Shown: positions 34,600-46,437, counted from the stretch's first letter. The stretch is 54,069 bases of DNA from Billgrantia endophytica (GCF_002879615.1 NZ_PNRF01000009.1:1-54069); one strand, 5' to 3'. The notes: generated by a model not told the origin, from the sequence alone. Numbers and translations: made by a program.

Positions 34600-34953
34600 T
34601 CAGCCCCTGGAAAGGCGGCGGGAGTTGGCACTGCTGCGACGATGATAAGGGGTCATGGTCCGACGTCCGGTGACCCACCAGGGGGTTACCTGGCCGAACG
34701 CCATGCCGAGCATGGCCTTCTGGATCTCGAAGGCGGTTTCCAGGCTGGCCTCGAGTTTCTCGCTTACCATGCGCTGATTCTCCTTGATCATCCGGGCACT
34801 GGTCGGGGCCTGGGTATGCCAGAGACTGTTGCGCATGACGATGGTGGAAAGCGAAGTTGACCATAGCTCGAACGCCATCACACCTAGCTTCCAGACATCC
34901 ATCATCGCAGCGGGCGTTTGGGGCATGATGATAAAAGGAGCAGAGTTCTTCAT
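34600..34953 (-). CDS. Phasin-like polyhydroxyalkanoate granule protein
   Basis: A 117-residue protein. The start at 34953 follows AAGGAGG. After a short head come two amphipathic helices (MMDVWKLGVMAFELWSTSL and ARMIKENQRMVSEKLEASLE) and the ending PYHRRSSANSRRLSRG. The combination of MVSEK.EA and a final HR..ANARRL is what I remember from small phasin-like proteins associated with polyhydroxyalkanoate granules. No pha gene is near. The assignment is moderate; a generic coiled-coil protein is the alternative. Confidence 0.5.
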   Translation of the reverse strand: MKNSAPFIIMPQTPAAMMDVWKLGVMAFELWSTSLSTIVMRNSLWHTQAPTSARMIKENQRMVSEKLEASLETAFEIQKAMLGMAFGQVTPWWVTGRRTMTPYHRRSSANSRRLSRG

Positions 34954-35161
34954 GGCGAACCTCCTTGTCGGGGTGACGGAATGCGGTCTGTGCCGCGTCA
35001 CGAGACAGTGTGAGGCCATCTCATGCTGCAGCGCAACAACTTGTGTTGCCGTGAGGACGAATGAAGCCTGCCCGTACCCAGTACGGGGGCTCTGTAACGC
35101 TCATCGATCAATGGCCGGAAGGCATCCTTGTCGGCCGCATGCAGTCGAGGGCAACCATCCA

Positions 35162-36226
35162 TCACTTCACCTTGGGATCCAGCTCGCCGCGCTCGTAGCG
35201 CAGGAACATCTCCTCGAGGTTGATCGGCTTGATCCGGCTGGCGTTGCCGGCGGTGCCGAAGGCCTCGTAGCGAGCAATGCAGACATCGCGCATGGCCGTG
35301 ACGGTCTCCTTGAGGAACTTGCGCGGATCGAACTCGGAGGGATTCTGGGCCAGGAAGCGGCGCACTGCGCCGGTGGATGCCAGGCGCAGGTCGGTGTCGA
35401 TGTTGACCTTGCGCACGCCGTACTTGATGCCCTCGACGATTTCCTCCACGGGCACGCCGTAGGTTTCGGGAATCTCGCCGCCGAACTCATTGATGATCGC
35501 CAGCCACTCCTGGGGCACCGAGGAAGAGCCGTGCATCACCAGGTGCGTGTCGGGAATGCGGGCGTGGATCTCCTTGATGCGCTGGATGGAAAGGGTGTCG
35601 CCGGTAGGTGGCTTGGTGAACTTGTAGGCGCCGTGGCTGGTGCCGATGGCGATGGCCAGGGCGTCCACGTGGGTTGCCTTGACGAATTCAGCGGCCTCTT
35701 CCGGGTCGGTGAGCAGTTGCTCCATGTCCAGCTTGCCTTCGGCGCCGATGCCATCTTCTTCACCGGCCATGCCGGTTTCCAGGCTGCCCAGACAGCCCAG
35801 CTCGCCCTCCACCGAGACGCCGCAGGCGTGAGCCATCTCAACGGTGCGACGGGTAACGTCGACGTTGTAGTCGTAGTCCATCGGGGTCTTGCCGTCTTCC
35901 CCCAGCGAGCCATCCATCATCACCGAGGAGAACCCGAGCTGGATGGAGCGCTGGCACACCGCGGGGCTGGTGCCGTGATCCTGGTGCATGACCACCGGAA
36001 TGTGCGGGAATTCTTCCACCGCGGCCAGGATCAGGTGGCGCAGGAAGGGAGCGCCGGCGTACTTGCGCGCACCAGCGGAAGCCTGAACGATGACCGGGGA
36101 ATCGGTGGCATCGGCGGCTTCCATGATGGCACGCATCTGCTCGAGGTTGTTGACGTTATAGGCCGGGACGCCATAGCCGTACTCGGCGGCGTGGTCCAGC
36201 ATTTGGCGCATGCTGATCAGTGCCAT
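35162..36226 (-). CDS. fba: Class II fructose-bisphosphate aldolase
   Basis: A 354-residue zinc aldolase of the longer, Calvin-cycle-like class IIA/B subgroup. The N-terminus is [20 protein letters not shown]; catalytic and zinc sites are HQDHGTSP, the SVMMDGS stretch, [30 protein letters not shown] and KVNIDTDLR. It reversibly cleaves fructose 1,6-bisphosphate to two triose phosphates. It is the last gene of the minus-strand epd-pgk-fba cluster; an 87-bp gap with a GGCGCGGCC/GGCCACGCC hairpin separates it from pgk. Confidence 0.96.
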   Translation of the reverse strand: MALISMRQMLDHAAEYGYGVPAYNVNNLEQMRAIMEAADATDSPVIVQASAGARKYAGAPFLRHLILAAVEEFPHIPVVMHQDHGTSPAVCQRSIQLGFSSVMMDGSLGEDGKTPMDYDYNVDVTRRTVEMAHACGVSVEGELGCLGSLETGMAGEEDGIGAEGKLDMEQLLTDPEEAAEFVKATHVDALAIAIGTSHGAYKFTKPPTGDTLSIQRIKEIHARIPDTHLVMHGSSSVPQEWLAIINEFGGEIPETYGVPVEEIVEGIKYGVRKVNIDTDLRLASTGAVRRFLAQNPSEFDPRKFLKETVTAMRDVCIARYEAFGTAGNASRIKPINLEEMFLRYERGELDPKVK

Positions 36227-36313
36227 GTATTCACCTGTTCTCTATCCAATCCAACTAAGCAATGACGGCGCGGCCGGAGCGGCCACGCCGATGAGGGACG
36301 CCGGTTCGGCATG

Positions 36314-37477
36314 TCAGCGTGCGGCGTCTTCCAGGGCCTTCACCGCCGGCAGGGTCTTGCCCTCCACGTACTCGAGAAAGGCGCCGCCACCGGTGGAGAT
36401 ATAAGAGACGCGTTCGGCAATGCCGTATTTGTCGATGGCCGCGAGCGTGTCGCCTCCACCGGCAATGGAGAAGCCTTGGCTGTCGGCGATGGCGCGCGCG
36501 ATCACCTCGGTACCGCGACCGAATTGGTCGATCTCGAACACGCCGACCGGGCCGTTCCACAGGATGGTGCCGGCATCCTTGAGCATACCCGCCAGATGAG
36601 CGGCGGTCTCGGGGCCGATGTCGAGGATCATCTCGTCATCCTCCACCTGGTCGACCGGCTTGACCACGGCCTCCGCCGAGTCGGAAAACTCGGTGGCGAC
36701 GACCACGTCGGTGGGCGTGGGAATGTCCACCTTGGCCATCAATGCCTTGGCCTGGCCGACGAGATCGGCTTCATGAAGTGACTTGCCGACGTTATGGCCG
36801 GCTGCGGCGATGAAGGTATTGGCGATGCCGCCACCGACGATCAACTGGTCGCACTTCTCGGAAAGGGCATTGAGCACATCGAGCTTGGTGGAAACCTTGG
36901 AGCCGCCGACGATCGCCACCATGGGGCGCCTCGGCGTGGCCAGGGCCTGCTCCAGGGCGTCGAGTTCGGCGGCCAGCAGCGGGCCGGCGCAGGCCGTCGG
37001 GGCGAAGCGTGCCACGCCATGGGTGGAGGCCTGGGCGCGGTGGGCGGTACCAAAGGCGTCCATCACGAAGACATCGCACAGCTCGGCGTATTGCTTGGAC
37101 AGGGTCTCGTCGTCCTTCTTCTCGCCGACATTGAAGCGTACGTTCTCGAGCAGTACGACTTCGCCGTCGGCCAGGTCCAGCGATGCTTCCAGGTAATCCC
37201 GGATCAGCGTTACCGGGCGGCCGAGAAGCCCACCCAGGTGTTCGGCGACCGGGGCCAGCGAGAACTCGTTGGCGGGCTCGCCTTCGGTGGGGCGGCCCAG
37301 GTGGCTCATCAGCATCACCTTGGCGCCGGTCTTGGCGGCGGCCTGGATGGTGGGCAGGCAGGCCCGCAGGCGGGCGTCGCTGCTCACCCTGCCGTGCTTG
37401 ACGGGTACGTTCAGGTCCTCGCGGATCAGCACGCGCTGTCCACTCAGGTCGAGGTCGGTCATCTTGAGCACGTTCAT
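36314..37477 (-). CDS. pgk: Phosphoglycerate kinase
   Basis: A 387-residue glycolytic kinase transferring phosphate between 1,3-bisphosphoglycerate and ADP. Landmarks are [64 protein letters not shown], the [10 protein letters not shown] region and the nucleotide loop [12 protein letters not shown], ending [12 protein letters not shown]. Standard length. It lies between epd and fba. Confidence 0.97.
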   Translation of the reverse strand: MNVLKMTDLDLSGQRVLIREDLNVPVKHGRVSSDARLRACLPTIQAAAKTGAKVMLMSHLGRPTEGEPANEFSLAPVAEHLGGLLGRPVTLIRDYLEASLDLADGEVVLLENVRFNVGEKKDDETLSKQYAELCDVFVMDAFGTAHRAQASTHGVARFAPTACAGPLLAAELDALEQALATPRRPMVAIVGGSKVSTKLDVLNALSEKCDQLIVGGGIANTFIAAAGHNVGKSLHEADLVGQAKALMAKVDIPTPTDVVVATEFSDSAEAVVKPVDQVEDDEMILDIGPETAAHLAGMLKDAGTILWNGPVGVFEIDQFGRGTEVIARAIADSQGFSIAGGGDTLAAIDKYGIAERVSYISTGGGAFLEYVEGKTLPAVKALEDAAR

Positions 37478-37514
37478 CGGAGCGTCTTCCTCATCTGGAG
37501 AACCGAAGCAGGTC

Positions 37515-38540
37515 TCATGGGGTGGCCGGGGCCAAGGCGGCCAGGCGTTCGCTCACGTCGAGCATACGATTGGCGAAGCCCCATTCGTTGTCGAACCAGC
37601 ACAGCAGCTTGATCAGACGACCACCCGCCACCCGGGTCTGAGTGGCGTCCACGATACCCGAGCGCGGATCGTGGTTGAAGTCGCTGGAGGCCATGGGCTC
37701 CTCGGTGTAGCCGAGCAGACCGGTCAATCGTTCCTGGCAGGCGTGGCGCAACAGGGCGTTGACCTGGGCCGCCGACGTATCGCGCCTGACGCAGATCGAC
37801 AGGTCCATGACCGAGACGTTGATGGTCGGCACCCGCATGTGCAGGCACTCGAAGCGGCCTGCCAGGTGGGGCATCAAGCGGTTGATGCCGCGTGCCAGGC
37901 TGGTGTCCACCGGGACGATGGAGTGCATTGCCGAGCGGGTCAGCCGCAGGTCGGTCTGGTGATAGGCGTCGATCACCGGCTGGTCGTTCATCGCCGAGTG
38001 CACGGTGGTGGTGACGCCGTGCTCGATGCCCAGGGCTTCGTCGAGCACGGTGAGCACCGGGATCAGGCAGTTGGTGGTGCAGGAGGCCGCCGAGACGATA
38101 CGGTGGCGCGGTGCCAGGGTATCGTCATTGATACCGCAGACGATGGTGGCGTCCACGTCGCTCTCCGCTGGCTGGGAGAACAACAGGCGGCTGGCGCCGG
38201 CTTCGAGGTGTCGCTCGGCGGTCGCACGATCCTTGAAGCTGCCGGAGCATTCGAGAACCAGATCGATGTCCAGCGCCCGCCAGGGCAGGCGTGTTGGATC
38301 GGCTTCCGAGAGAATCCGTATCGGCCGGCCATTGACCACGAGCCGCCCGCTTTCCGCCGTCACGCTGCCGGGGAAGCGGCCATGCGTGGTGTCGTAGCGG
38401 GTCAGGTAGGCGATGGTGTCCAGGTCGGACAGCTCATTGATCGCCACGACTTCCAGCTCGGGCGCATTGCGTTCCTCCAGGGCACGCAGCACGCACTGGC
38501 CGATACGGCCGTAACCATTGATGGCGATGCGATGGGCCAT
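37515..38540 (-). CDS. epd: Erythrose-4-phosphate dehydrogenase (GapDH family)
   Basis: A 341-residue enzyme of the glyceraldehyde-3-phosphate dehydrogenase fold. NAD-binding [15 protein letters not shown], catalytic [13 protein letters not shown] (Cys near residue 155), [32 protein letters not shown] and the end [18 protein letters not shown]. The phrases IIPV/LIPV, HSAM.DQ.VIDAYH and DFNHDP match Epd rather than GapA. It oxidises erythrose 4-phosphate toward pyridoxal phosphate synthesis. Gene order epd-pgk-fba as in E. coli supports this. The 38540 ATG is used; 13 more codons are possible. Confidence 0.9.
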   Translation of the reverse strand: MAHRIAINGYGRIGQCVLRALEERNAPELEVVAINELSDLDTIAYLTRYDTTHGRFPGSVTAESGRLVVNGRPIRILSEADPTRLPWRALDIDLVLECSGSFKDRATAERHLEAGASRLLFSQPAESDVDATIVCGINDDTLAPRHRIVSAASCTTNCLIPVLTVLDEALGIEHGVTTTVHSAMNDQPVIDAYHQTDLRLTRSAMHSIVPVDTSLARGINRLMPHLAGRFECLHMRVPTINVSVMDLSICVRRDTSAAQVNALLRHACQERLTGLLGYTEEPMASSDFNHDPRSGIVDATQTRVAGGRLIKLLCWFDNEWGFANRMLDVSERLAALAPATP

Positions 38541-38601
38541 GGGGCTGCCTGAAACTCCTGAAGCGTGAAACACAAGCACGCGATTCTAGCGCATTTGTGG
38601 C

Positions 38602-39324
38602 TTAGAGGCCCACCAGTCGCCAGGCGAGCGGCAGAAACAGCGCGCTGAAGATGCCGGTCAGGCTCATGCCCAGCGACGCGAAGGCACCGGCGGTAGCGCC
38701 GTGTTCGAAGGCGCGTACCGTGCCGATCACGTGGCCGTTGACTCCCAGGACGAAGCCCAGTATGCGCTCATCGCGGATTCCCAACTGGCGAGACAACAAC
38801 CCGACGAAGGCGGTGGCCATGACACCGGTGATCAGCAAGCCCCCCATCATCAGCGGGATCACACCGCCGAGCTGTTCGGTAATGCCGATGGCAATCGGCG
38901 CGGTCACCGATTTGGGGGCCAGCGAGGCGAGCACGTCCGGTGAGGCACCAAGCAGCCAGGCGAGGCCGACCGAATAGAGCGAGGCCAGCATGGCCGCCGG
39001 GGGGAGGGTGTACAGGATCGGTCGCCACAGCTCCCTGATGCGTGGCAACTGCTGGTAGAGCGGTACGCCCAGGGCCACCGTGGCAGGGCCTAGCAGCAGC
39101 ATCAGCCACCCGGCGCCAGCGCGGTAGTCGTCATAGTCGATGCCGGTGATTGCCAGGGTCGCGGCCAGCATCATGGCGGCGATCAGGACCGCCGGGCACC
39201 AGCCTGGCCTGCCGAGCCGGACGAAAAGGCGGCTCCCGGTCAGGAAGGCGGCTAGCGTCAGGCCGATGGCCAGCATCGGCGTGCTGAGCAATTCCGCTCG
39301 CAGCCCGGCCAGGCCGTCACTCAC
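38602..39324 (-). CDS. lrgB: LrgB/CidB-family membrane protein
   Basis: A 240-residue membrane protein with about seven hydrophobic segments. The family core is PKSVTAPIAIGITEQLGGV and GILGVNGHVIGT-type text (ILGFVLGVNGHVIGTVRAFEHG). Members act with LrgA as a holin/antiholin-like pair or as glycolate/pyruvate exporters. It begins inside the last 8 bp of lrgA. Confidence 0.92.
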   Translation of the reverse strand: MSDGLAGLRAELLSTPMLAIGLTLAAFLTGSRLFVRLGRPGWCPAVLIAAMMLAATLAITGIDYDDYRAGAGWLMLLLGPATVALGVPLYQQLPRIRELWRPILYTLPPAAMLASLYSVGLAWLLGASPDVLASLAPKSVTAPIAIGITEQLGGVIPLMMGGLLITGVMATAFVGLLSRQLGIRDERILGFVLGVNGHVIGTVRAFEHGATAGAFASLGMSLTGIFSALFLPLAWRLVGL

Positions 39325-39673
39325 CGGGATCGGCCTTCGGCATGAAGCGCTGCATCAACCACAGCGTGGTGGCGACACTGAGCAGGGTGCCGAGCACCAG
39401 GGCCACGCCGATGATGAGCCATTGACCGGCAAACTCGTCGGTGACGAAGAACACCCCCACCACGCCGGGCATGATCAGCATTGCCAGTACGGCAATCAGC
39501 GGTTGGCTGGCGGCCTGGATATCCTCACCGACCCGGCCTCTCAGCATCAGCCACAGGGTCATGGTAAGCATTCCCACCACGCCCGGTGAGACCGGCAGCG
39601 GCAGCAGCCATACCAGCGCTTCACCCAACAGCAGAAAGCCCACCAGCCAGAGAAAACCACGCACGGATGACAT
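39317..39673 (-). CDS. lrgA: LrgA/CidA-family holin-like protein
   Basis: A 118-residue membrane protein with four hydrophobic segments. It contains the family run LPLPVSPGVVGMLTM and IAVLAMLIMPGVVGVFF. It pairs with LrgB, whose gene overlaps it by 8 bp on the same strand. They lie just upstream of epd but their job in lysis control or small-acid export is separate. Confidence 0.9.
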   Translation of the reverse strand: MSSVRGFLWLVGFLLLGEALVWLLPLPVSPGVVGMLTMTLWLMLRGRVGEDIQAASQPLIAVLAMLIMPGVVGVFFVTDEFAGQWLIIGVALVLGTLLSVATTLWLMQRFMPKADPGE

Positions 39674-39885
39674 ATCGAACCTTGGTAACAGACAGCGGGA
39701 TCGAAGGGCTTGCTTGCCCAGAGCAGTAGCGTTTGCGTTCGTATCGATGATGCGTTGCGAGTCTAGGCCTTTGCGGCAGCCCTGTCAGCCGATGACGTGG
39801 AGGCCTGCCTTTGGGCCGGGGTCCCGACGCCAGGAAGAGCGGTGCCCTGCGCCCCGATTGAAGCGGCTCGGGCGGAGATTCGAAT

Positions 39886-39941
39886 ACCGTACCCGGGGCG
39901 CTTGCCCCGGGTTTGCAAGCGAGACACTCGCTCGGTACGGT
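39886..39941 (+). ncRNA. Putative three-way-junction leader RNA
   Basis: Three nested stems are visible. P1 is ACCGTA (39886-39891) with TACGGT (39936-39941). P2 is CCCGGGGC-GCTT-GCCCCGGG (39892-39911). P3 is AGCGAG-ACA-CTCGCT (39918-39932). P2 and P3 sit inside P1. The element ends 50 bp before the class I aldolase ATG and no plus-strand gene lies upstream, so it is not a terminator of another gene. It would be the 5' leader of the aldolase mRNA. The rest of 39674-39991 shows no gene. Confidence 0.45.
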
Positions 39942-39991
39942 TTCCACTACGCTAGGGGAATTGATACCGAGAAACCAAGGAGAGGAGAGAC

Positions 39992-41044
39992 ATGACCGAT
40001 ATTCCCCAATTATTGGGTGACGCCGCCGACTACCTGCTGGATCACCGCTGTCGTGGATTTCCCCGCGAGCAGCTCCACCTGCCCGGCCCCGACTTCATCG
40101 ATCGCGTGGTGACCGACAGCGATCGCAGCCCCGCCGTGTTGCGCAATCTGCAGGCACTATTCAACCATGGCCGTCTGGCGGGCACCGGATACCTGAGCCT
40201 GCTGCCGGTAGACCAGGGCATCGAGCACTCCGCCGGCGCCTCATTCGCGCCCAATCCGCGCTACTTCGATCCGGCCAACATTGTCGAGCTGGCCATTGAA
40301 GGCGGCTGCAACGGGGTCGCCTCGACGCTTGGCGTTCTGTCATCGGTGGCGCGGCGCTATGCCCACCGCATTCCGATGATCCTCAAGCTCAACCATAACG
40401 AGACTCTGACCTACCCGGCGATCTACGACCAGACACTGTTCGCCGAGGTGGAGCAGGCCCATGACATGGGGTGTGCCGCGGTTGGGGCGACCATCTATTT
40501 CGGTTCACCGGAAAGCCGCCGGCAGATCATGGAGATAAGCGAGGCCTTCGAGCGGGCCCATCAACTGGGCATGGTCACGGTGCTATGGGCCTATCTGCGC
40601 AACCCGGCCTTCAAGCACGATGGCAGCGACTACCACGTGGCAGCCGACCTCACCGGGCAGGCGAATCACCTGGCCTCGACGATCAAGGCGGATATCGTCA
40701 AGCAGAAGCTTCCGGAAACCAATGGTGGCTACAGCGATGTCGGCTTTGGCCATACTCACGCCAAGGTGTACGAAGAGCTGACCTCCGATCACCCCATCGA
40801 CCTGGCCCGCTATCAGGTGGCGTGCTGCTACATGGGACGCGCTGGCTTGATCAACTCCGGCGGCGGTTCCAAGGGCCACTCGGATCTCGGCGAGGCGGTG
40901 CGCACCGCGGTGATCAACAAGCGTGCCGGAGGCATGGGCCTGATATCAGGCCGCAAGGCCTTCCAGAAGCCGGTCTCCGAAGGGGTGGAGCTGCTGCGGG
41001 CCATCCAGGATGTCTATCTGGACGACAAGGTGACGGTGGCTTAG
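39992..41044 (+). CDS. Class I fructose-bisphosphate aldolase (DhnA/FbaB type)
   Basis: A 350-residue Schiff-base aldolase of the bacterial/archaeal DhnA group. Features are [58 protein letters not shown], and the lysine-bearing [19 protein letters not shown] close to the C-terminus. It does the same reaction as fba without metal; many bacteria use it mainly in gluconeogenic growth. GGAGAGGAG lies before the ATG. It is a single gene under a structured leader and ends in a strong terminator. Confidence 0.9.
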   Translation: MTDIPQLLGDAADYLLDHRCRGFPREQLHLPGPDFIDRVVTDSDRSPAVLRNLQALFNHGRLAGTGYLSLLPVDQGIEHSAGASFAPNPRYFDPANIVELAIEGGCNGVASTLGVLSSVARRYAHRIPMILKLNHNETLTYPAIYDQTLFAEVEQAHDMGCAAVGATIYFGSPESRRQIMEISEAFERAHQLGMVTVLWAYLRNPAFKHDGSDYHVAADLTGQANHLASTIKADIVKQKLPETNGGYSDVGFGHTHAKVYEELTSDHPIDLARYQVACCYMGRAGLINSGGGSKGHSDLGEAVRTAVINKRAGGMGLISGRKAFQKPVSEGVELLRAIQDVYLDDKVTVA

Positions 41045-41067
41045 ACGGCGGCGGATGGCCAGGCAAG

Positions 41068-41104
41068 GCGAAGGGCACGGCCATTGCCGTGCCCTTCGCT
41101 TTTT
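41068..41104 (+). terminator. Terminator between class I aldolase and tkt
   Basis: A perfect 14-bp stem GCGAAGGGCACGGC / GCCGTGCCCTTCGC around CATT, followed by TTTTT. It lies between two convergent genes. Confidence 0.95.
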
Positions 41105-41123
41105 GGCTGAACCCGAGAGTCGG

Positions 41124-43127
41124 CTACGCGTACTCTCGGCCCAGCAGTTCACCGGCCAGCTTGACCACGTTGTCGACGGTGAAGCCGAAGTGCTTGAACA
41201 GGTCCTCCGCGGGGGCGGATTCGCCGTAGGTGCGCATGCCGATCACCCGGCCGTCCAGGCCGACGTACTTGTACCAGTAGTCGGCGTGGCCGGCTTCGAT
41301 GGCGATGCGCTTGGTCACGCCCTTCGGCAGTACGCTGTCGCGATACTCCGCATCCTGGCCGTCGAAGCGGTAGGCCGAAGGCATGGAGACCACGCGAATC
41401 GCATGCCCTTGGCTTTCCAGCTCGGCCGCGGCGCCCATGGCCAGGCCGACCTCGGAGCCGGTGGCGATCAGGATCAGCTCCGGTGTGTCGTCGCAATCCT
41501 TGAGGATGTAGGCCCCTCGCTGGATGCTGGCCAGCTGCTGCTTGGTGCGCTCCTGGTGTGGCAGGTTCTGGCGCGACAGGACCAGCGCGGTGGGGCCGGA
41601 GTTGCGTTTGATCGCGGCGTCCCAGGCGGCCGCTGTCTCCACCGCATCGCAGGGGCGCCAGGTGCACAGGTTGGGCGTGGTGCGCAGGTTGGTCAGCTGC
41701 TCGATGGGCTGGTGGGTGGGGCCGTCCTCGCCCAGGCCGATGGAGTCATGGGTGAAGACGTAGATGGCGCGCTTGCCCATCAGCGCCGCCATGCGCACGG
41801 AGTTGCGCATGTACTCCATGAAGATCAGGAAGGTGGCACCGTAGGGAATGAAGCCGCCGTGCAGCACGATGCCGTTCATGATCGCGCCCATGCCGAACTC
41901 GCGAACGCCGTAGTGCAGGTAGTTGCCGCCGGGGTTCTCCTTGGAGATCGCCTTGGCCCCGCTCCAGAAGGTCAGATTGGAGGGGGCTAGGTCGGCGCTG
42001 CCGCCAAGCAGCTCGGGCAACTGCGGGCCCAGCTCGTTGAGGCAAGCCAGGGATGCCTTGCGTGAGGCGATGCTTTCGCCCTGCTGCTGAGCCTTCTCGA
42101 CCATCGCTTCGCTGGTGATCTCCGCGGGAAGCTTGCACTGAACGCGGCGCTGGAATTCCCGCGCCAGCTCAGGATGAGCCTCGCGATAACGATCGAACCG
42201 GGTCTGCCAGTCGTCCTGTGCGGACTGACCCCTCGTGCGAGCATCCCAGCCCTGGTAGATGGGTTCGGGCACGTGGAAGGGCGCGTGGGGCCAGCCGAGT
42301 TGCTTGCGGGCTGCGGCAACCTCGTCATCACCCAGCGGCGAGCCATGACTCTCTTCCTTGCCCTGCTTGTTGGGAGCCCCGAAGCCGATGATGGTCTTGC
42401 AGATGATCAGACTAGGACGATCCTCGTCGCTGCGGGCCAGCTCGATGGCGGCCTTCACTTCCTCGGGGCTGTGGCCATCGACGTTGGGCACCACATGCCA
42501 GCCGTAGGACTCGAAGCGCTTGGCGGTATCGTCGGTGAACCAGCCTTCCACCTCCCCATCGATGGAGATGCCGTTGGCGTCGTAGAAGGCGATCAGCTTG
42601 CCCAACCCCTGGGTGCCGGCCAGCGAGCTGACTTCGTGGGAAATCCCCTCCATCATGCAGCCGTCACCCAGGAAGCAGTAGGTGTAGTGGTCGACGATGG
42701 TGTGTCCCGGCTGGTTGAACTGCGCCGCCAGCGTCTTCTCGGCAATGGCCATGCCCACGGCATTGGCCAGGCCTTGGCCCAGTGGACCGGTGGTGGTCTC
42801 GATACCGGGTGCGTAGCCGAATTCCGGGTGACCGGCGGTCTTGGAGTGCAGCTGACGGAAGAGTTGGAGCTGCTCGAGATCGAGCTCGTAACCGGTTAGA
42901 TGAAGTAGCGAATAGAGCAGCATCGAGCCGTGGCCGTTGGAGAGCACGAAGCGGTCGCGGTCGGGCCATTTCGGGTCGTTGGGGTTATGCTTCAGGTAGT
43001 CGTTCCACAGCACTTCGGCGATGTCAGCCATGCCCATGGGAGCGCCTGGATGGCCGGACTTGGCCTTCTGGACGGCATCCATGGACAGGGCGCGAATGGC
43101 ATTGGCCAGTTCGAAACGGGACGGCAT
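41124..43127 (-). CDS. tkt: Transketolase
   Basis: A 667-residue thiamine-diphosphate enzyme of the pentose phosphate pathway. N-terminal [33 protein letters not shown], the ThDP motif [18 protein letters not shown] and later the [11 protein letters not shown] with its catalytic Glu and [16 protein letters not shown]. Typical length. The start at 43127 follows AGGAG 7 nt upstream; frames to 43340 are not coding. Its leader holds mutually exclusive stems. Confidence 0.97.
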   Translation of the reverse strand: MPSRFELANAIRALSMDAVQKAKSGHPGAPMGMADIAEVLWNDYLKHNPNDPKWPDRDRFVLSNGHGSMLLYSLLHLTGYELDLEQLQLFRQLHSKTAGHPEFGYAPGIETTTGPLGQGLANAVGMAIAEKTLAAQFNQPGHTIVDHYTYCFLGDGCMMEGISHEVSSLAGTQGLGKLIAFYDANGISIDGEVEGWFTDDTAKRFESYGWHVVPNVDGHSPEEVKAAIELARSDEDRPSLIICKTIIGFGAPNKQGKEESHGSPLGDDEVAAARKQLGWPHAPFHVPEPIYQGWDARTRGQSAQDDWQTRFDRYREAHPELAREFQRRVQCKLPAEITSEAMVEKAQQQGESIASRKASLACLNELGPQLPELLGGSADLAPSNLTFWSGAKAISKENPGGNYLHYGVREFGMGAIMNGIVLHGGFIPYGATFLIFMEYMRNSVRMAALMGKRAIYVFTHDSIGLGEDGPTHQPIEQLTNLRTTPNLCTWRPCDAVETAAAWDAAIKRNSGPTALVLSRQNLPHQERTKQQLASIQRGAYILKDCDDTPELILIATGSEVGLAMGAAAELESQGHAIRVVSMPSAYRFDGQDAEYRDSVLPKGVTKRIAIEAGHADYWYKYVGLDGRVIGMRTYGESAPAEDLFKHFGFTVDNVVKLAGELLGREYA

Positions 43128-43142
43128 TGGGTTAGCTCCTCG

Positions 43143-43217
43143 CCTGCGGCAGAATGGGGCAAGTCCACGCGGCGCCCAAGGGCCTGCCGGGTGTGCTTCC
43201 TGACTGGGCGCCGCAGG
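43143..43217 (-). promoter_or_regulatory. Competing stems in the tkt 5' leader
   Basis: On the tkt strand, CCTGCGGC (43217-43210) can pair with GCCGCAGG (43150-43143), whose end touches the tkt Shine-Dalgarno. GCGGCGCCCA (43214-43205) can pair instead with TGGGCGCCGC (43178-43169). Both use 43210-43214, so the two stems exclude each other. The remaining 43218-43439 leads to metK; it holds no gene and no riboswitch I recognise. Confidence 0.45.
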
Positions 43218-43439
43218 TAGAGCGCGGCGCGGTGGAATTCGGCCGCCTATTGTCGCCGACTTGCCCCCGGTCATCAAATGACGGGTGTCTCCAAAGGTAC
43301 CAGCGTGTAAACTCGTGCCCCCGAAAACGGTTGATTGCATTTTCCCGCCGTATCGGTTCCACCTGTACCGACAGGGGCTGTTATCCTGGCTTCAACTGCG
43401 CTGCAGCGCTTTGCCGTTACACAGATGGTCGAGGATGCC

Positions 43440-44660
43440 ATGAGCGAATACTCCCTATTTACTTCCGAGTCCGTGTCCGAGGGGCATCCGGACAAGATAG
43501 CCGACCAGATTTCCGATGCCGTGCTGGACGCGATCATCGCCCGTGACAAGCATGCCCGTGTGGCCTGCGAAACACTGGTCAAGACCGGCGTGGCCATTGT
43601 CGCCGGCGAAATCACCACCTCCGCCTGGGTCGATCTCGAGGCGCTGGTACGGGATGTGATTACCGGAATCGGCTATACCTCCTCCGAAGTGGGGTTCGAC
43701 GGCGAAACCTGCGGCGTGCTGAACCTGATCGGCAAGCAGAGCGTGGACATCGCCCAGGGCGTCGATCGCAGCAAGCCGGAGGACCAGGGGGCTGGCGACC
43801 AGGGGCTGATGTTCGGCTATGCCACCAACGAGACCGATTCCTTCATGCCGGCGCCGATCCATTATGCCCATCGGCTGGTGGAGCGTCAGGCCGAGCTGCG
43901 CAAGCACGGCCTGCTGCCCTGGCTGCGCCCGGACGCCAAGAGCCAGGTCACTTTCCGCTACGACGTGAGCGGAAAGCCCTGCGGCGTCGAGGCGGTGGTT
44001 CTGTCGACCCAGCACGACCCGGAGATCGACCCGGAAGAGCTGCGCAAGATGGTCAAGCACGAGATCATCGAACAGGTCATCCCCGAGGAGTGGCTCACCG
44101 ATGCCACTCAGTACCACATCAACCCGACCGGCAAGTTCGTCATCGGTGGGCCGGTGGGGGACTGCGGCCTCACCGGGCGCAAGATCATCGTCGACACCTA
44201 CGGCGGCATGGCGCGGCATGGTGGGGGGGCCTTCTCCGGCAAGGATCCCTCCAAGGTCGACCGCAGCGCCGCCTATGCGGGTCGTTACGTGGCGAAGAAC
44301 ATCGTCGCCGCGGGGCTCGCCGACAAGTGCGAGATCCAGGTCTCCTATGCCATCGGCGTGGCCCAGCCCACGTCGGTGGCGATCAACACGTTCGGTACCG
44401 GCAAGGTCGACGAGGCGCACATCATCGAGCTGGTGCGCGAGCACTTCGACCTGCGCCCCTTCGCCATCACCCGCATGCTCGACCTGCTTCACCCCATGTA
44501 CCAGCTCACGGCGGCCTATGGGCACTTTGGTCGCGAGCCCTTCGAGACCTCCTACACCTGGAAGGACGACAGGGGGCAGGAGCAGACCGAGACGTTCACG
44601 GCCTTTCCCTGGGAAAGGGTCGACCGCGCCCAGGCGCTGCGCCAGGCCGCCGGCCTGTAA
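43440..44660 (+). CDS. metK: S-adenosylmethionine synthetase
   Basis: A 406-residue enzyme making S-adenosylmethionine from methionine and ATP. Motifs are [21 protein letters not shown] at the N-terminus, [12 protein letters not shown], the second nucleotide motif [16 protein letters not shown], and DLLHPMY near the end. The final MetK helix and FPWERVD are present. GAGGA lies before the ATG. With ahcY and metF nearby it forms the methyl-cycle group. It is divergent from tkt. Confidence 0.97.
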   Translation: MSEYSLFTSESVSEGHPDKIADQISDAVLDAIIARDKHARVACETLVKTGVAIVAGEITTSAWVDLEALVRDVITGIGYTSSEVGFDGETCGVLNLIGKQSVDIAQGVDRSKPEDQGAGDQGLMFGYATNETDSFMPAPIHYAHRLVERQAELRKHGLLPWLRPDAKSQVTFRYDVSGKPCGVEAVVLSTQHDPEIDPEELRKMVKHEIIEQVIPEEWLTDATQYHINPTGKFVIGGPVGDCGLTGRKIIVDTYGGMARHGGGAFSGKDPSKVDRSAAYAGRYVAKNIVAAGLADKCEIQVSYAIGVAQPTSVAINTFGTGKVDEAHIIELVREHFDLRPFAITRMLDLLHPMYQLTAAYGHFGREPFETSYTWKDDRGQEQTETFTAFPWERVDRAQALRQAAGL

Positions 44661-44693
44661 TACGACCCAGGCAGGACGCACTGCCCGCAGCCT

Positions 44694-44722
44694 ACGACGC
44701 CCGGCCCTGTGCCGGGCGTCGT
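44694..44722 (+). terminator. Terminator after metK
   Basis: A perfect 12-bp stem ACGACGCCCGGC / GCCGGGCGTCGT around CCTGT, 34 bp after the stop. It has a weak U tract. Confidence 0.8.
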
Positions 44723-44767
44723 CCGTCACGGTCATGGGAATGGTCCGGTACCTTGCGTGGACGGCTG

Positions 44768-44908
44768 GGTTTTGTCTGAAAAGTCGGCGAGCGAAGGTCA
44801 GACAAGGCAAAAATCGGCGAAAAGACGGAGTTTACGGGGTGTAAATGAGTACTTTGAGTCGATTTTTAACGCCTTCTGGCCGAGCGTAGCCAGTTTTCGG
44901 ACAGAGCC
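44768..44908. mobile_element. MITE-like 141-bp inverted-repeat element
   Basis: Ends GGTTTTGTCTGAAAA (44768-44782) and TTTTCGGACAGAGCC (44894-44908) are imperfect inverted repeats (12 of 15). Inside, GGTCAGACAAGGCAAAAATC pairs with GATTTTTAACGCCTTCTGGCC with small bulges, and the centre has TTTAC-GGGGT-GTAAA. The whole unit folds on itself, is more AT-rich than its surroundings and has no open frame. This is the look of a non-autonomous transposable or REP-like element. No other copy and no clear target duplication is visible in the window. Confidence 0.6.
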
Positions 44909-44977
44909 TAGACTTGGCGTGGGCGGTGTCGCTGGGCCTATAGTGAAGGTCACCGATTTCCGAAGGAGGGGTGACGC

Positions 44978-46387
<1,410 letters not shown>

Positions 46388-46437
46388 CGGGAATCGGGAT
46401 GAGGGCCCAGTGACGGTTTCGACTCAGGCCGGCCGGG

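Noticed and set aside
39876..39890. GATTCGAAT resembling a tRNA T-loop
   Set aside because: No acceptor, D or anticodon arms can be built around it.
39892..39914. Stem CCCGGGGC/GCCCCGGG with TTT as a terminator
   Set aside because: No plus-strand gene ends upstream, and the stem is nested inside a larger paired element.
44723..44977. SAH riboswitch before ahcY
   Set aside because: Such riboswitches occur before ahcY in related bacteria, but the conserved core could not be found; the structure present is a MITE-like inverted repeat.
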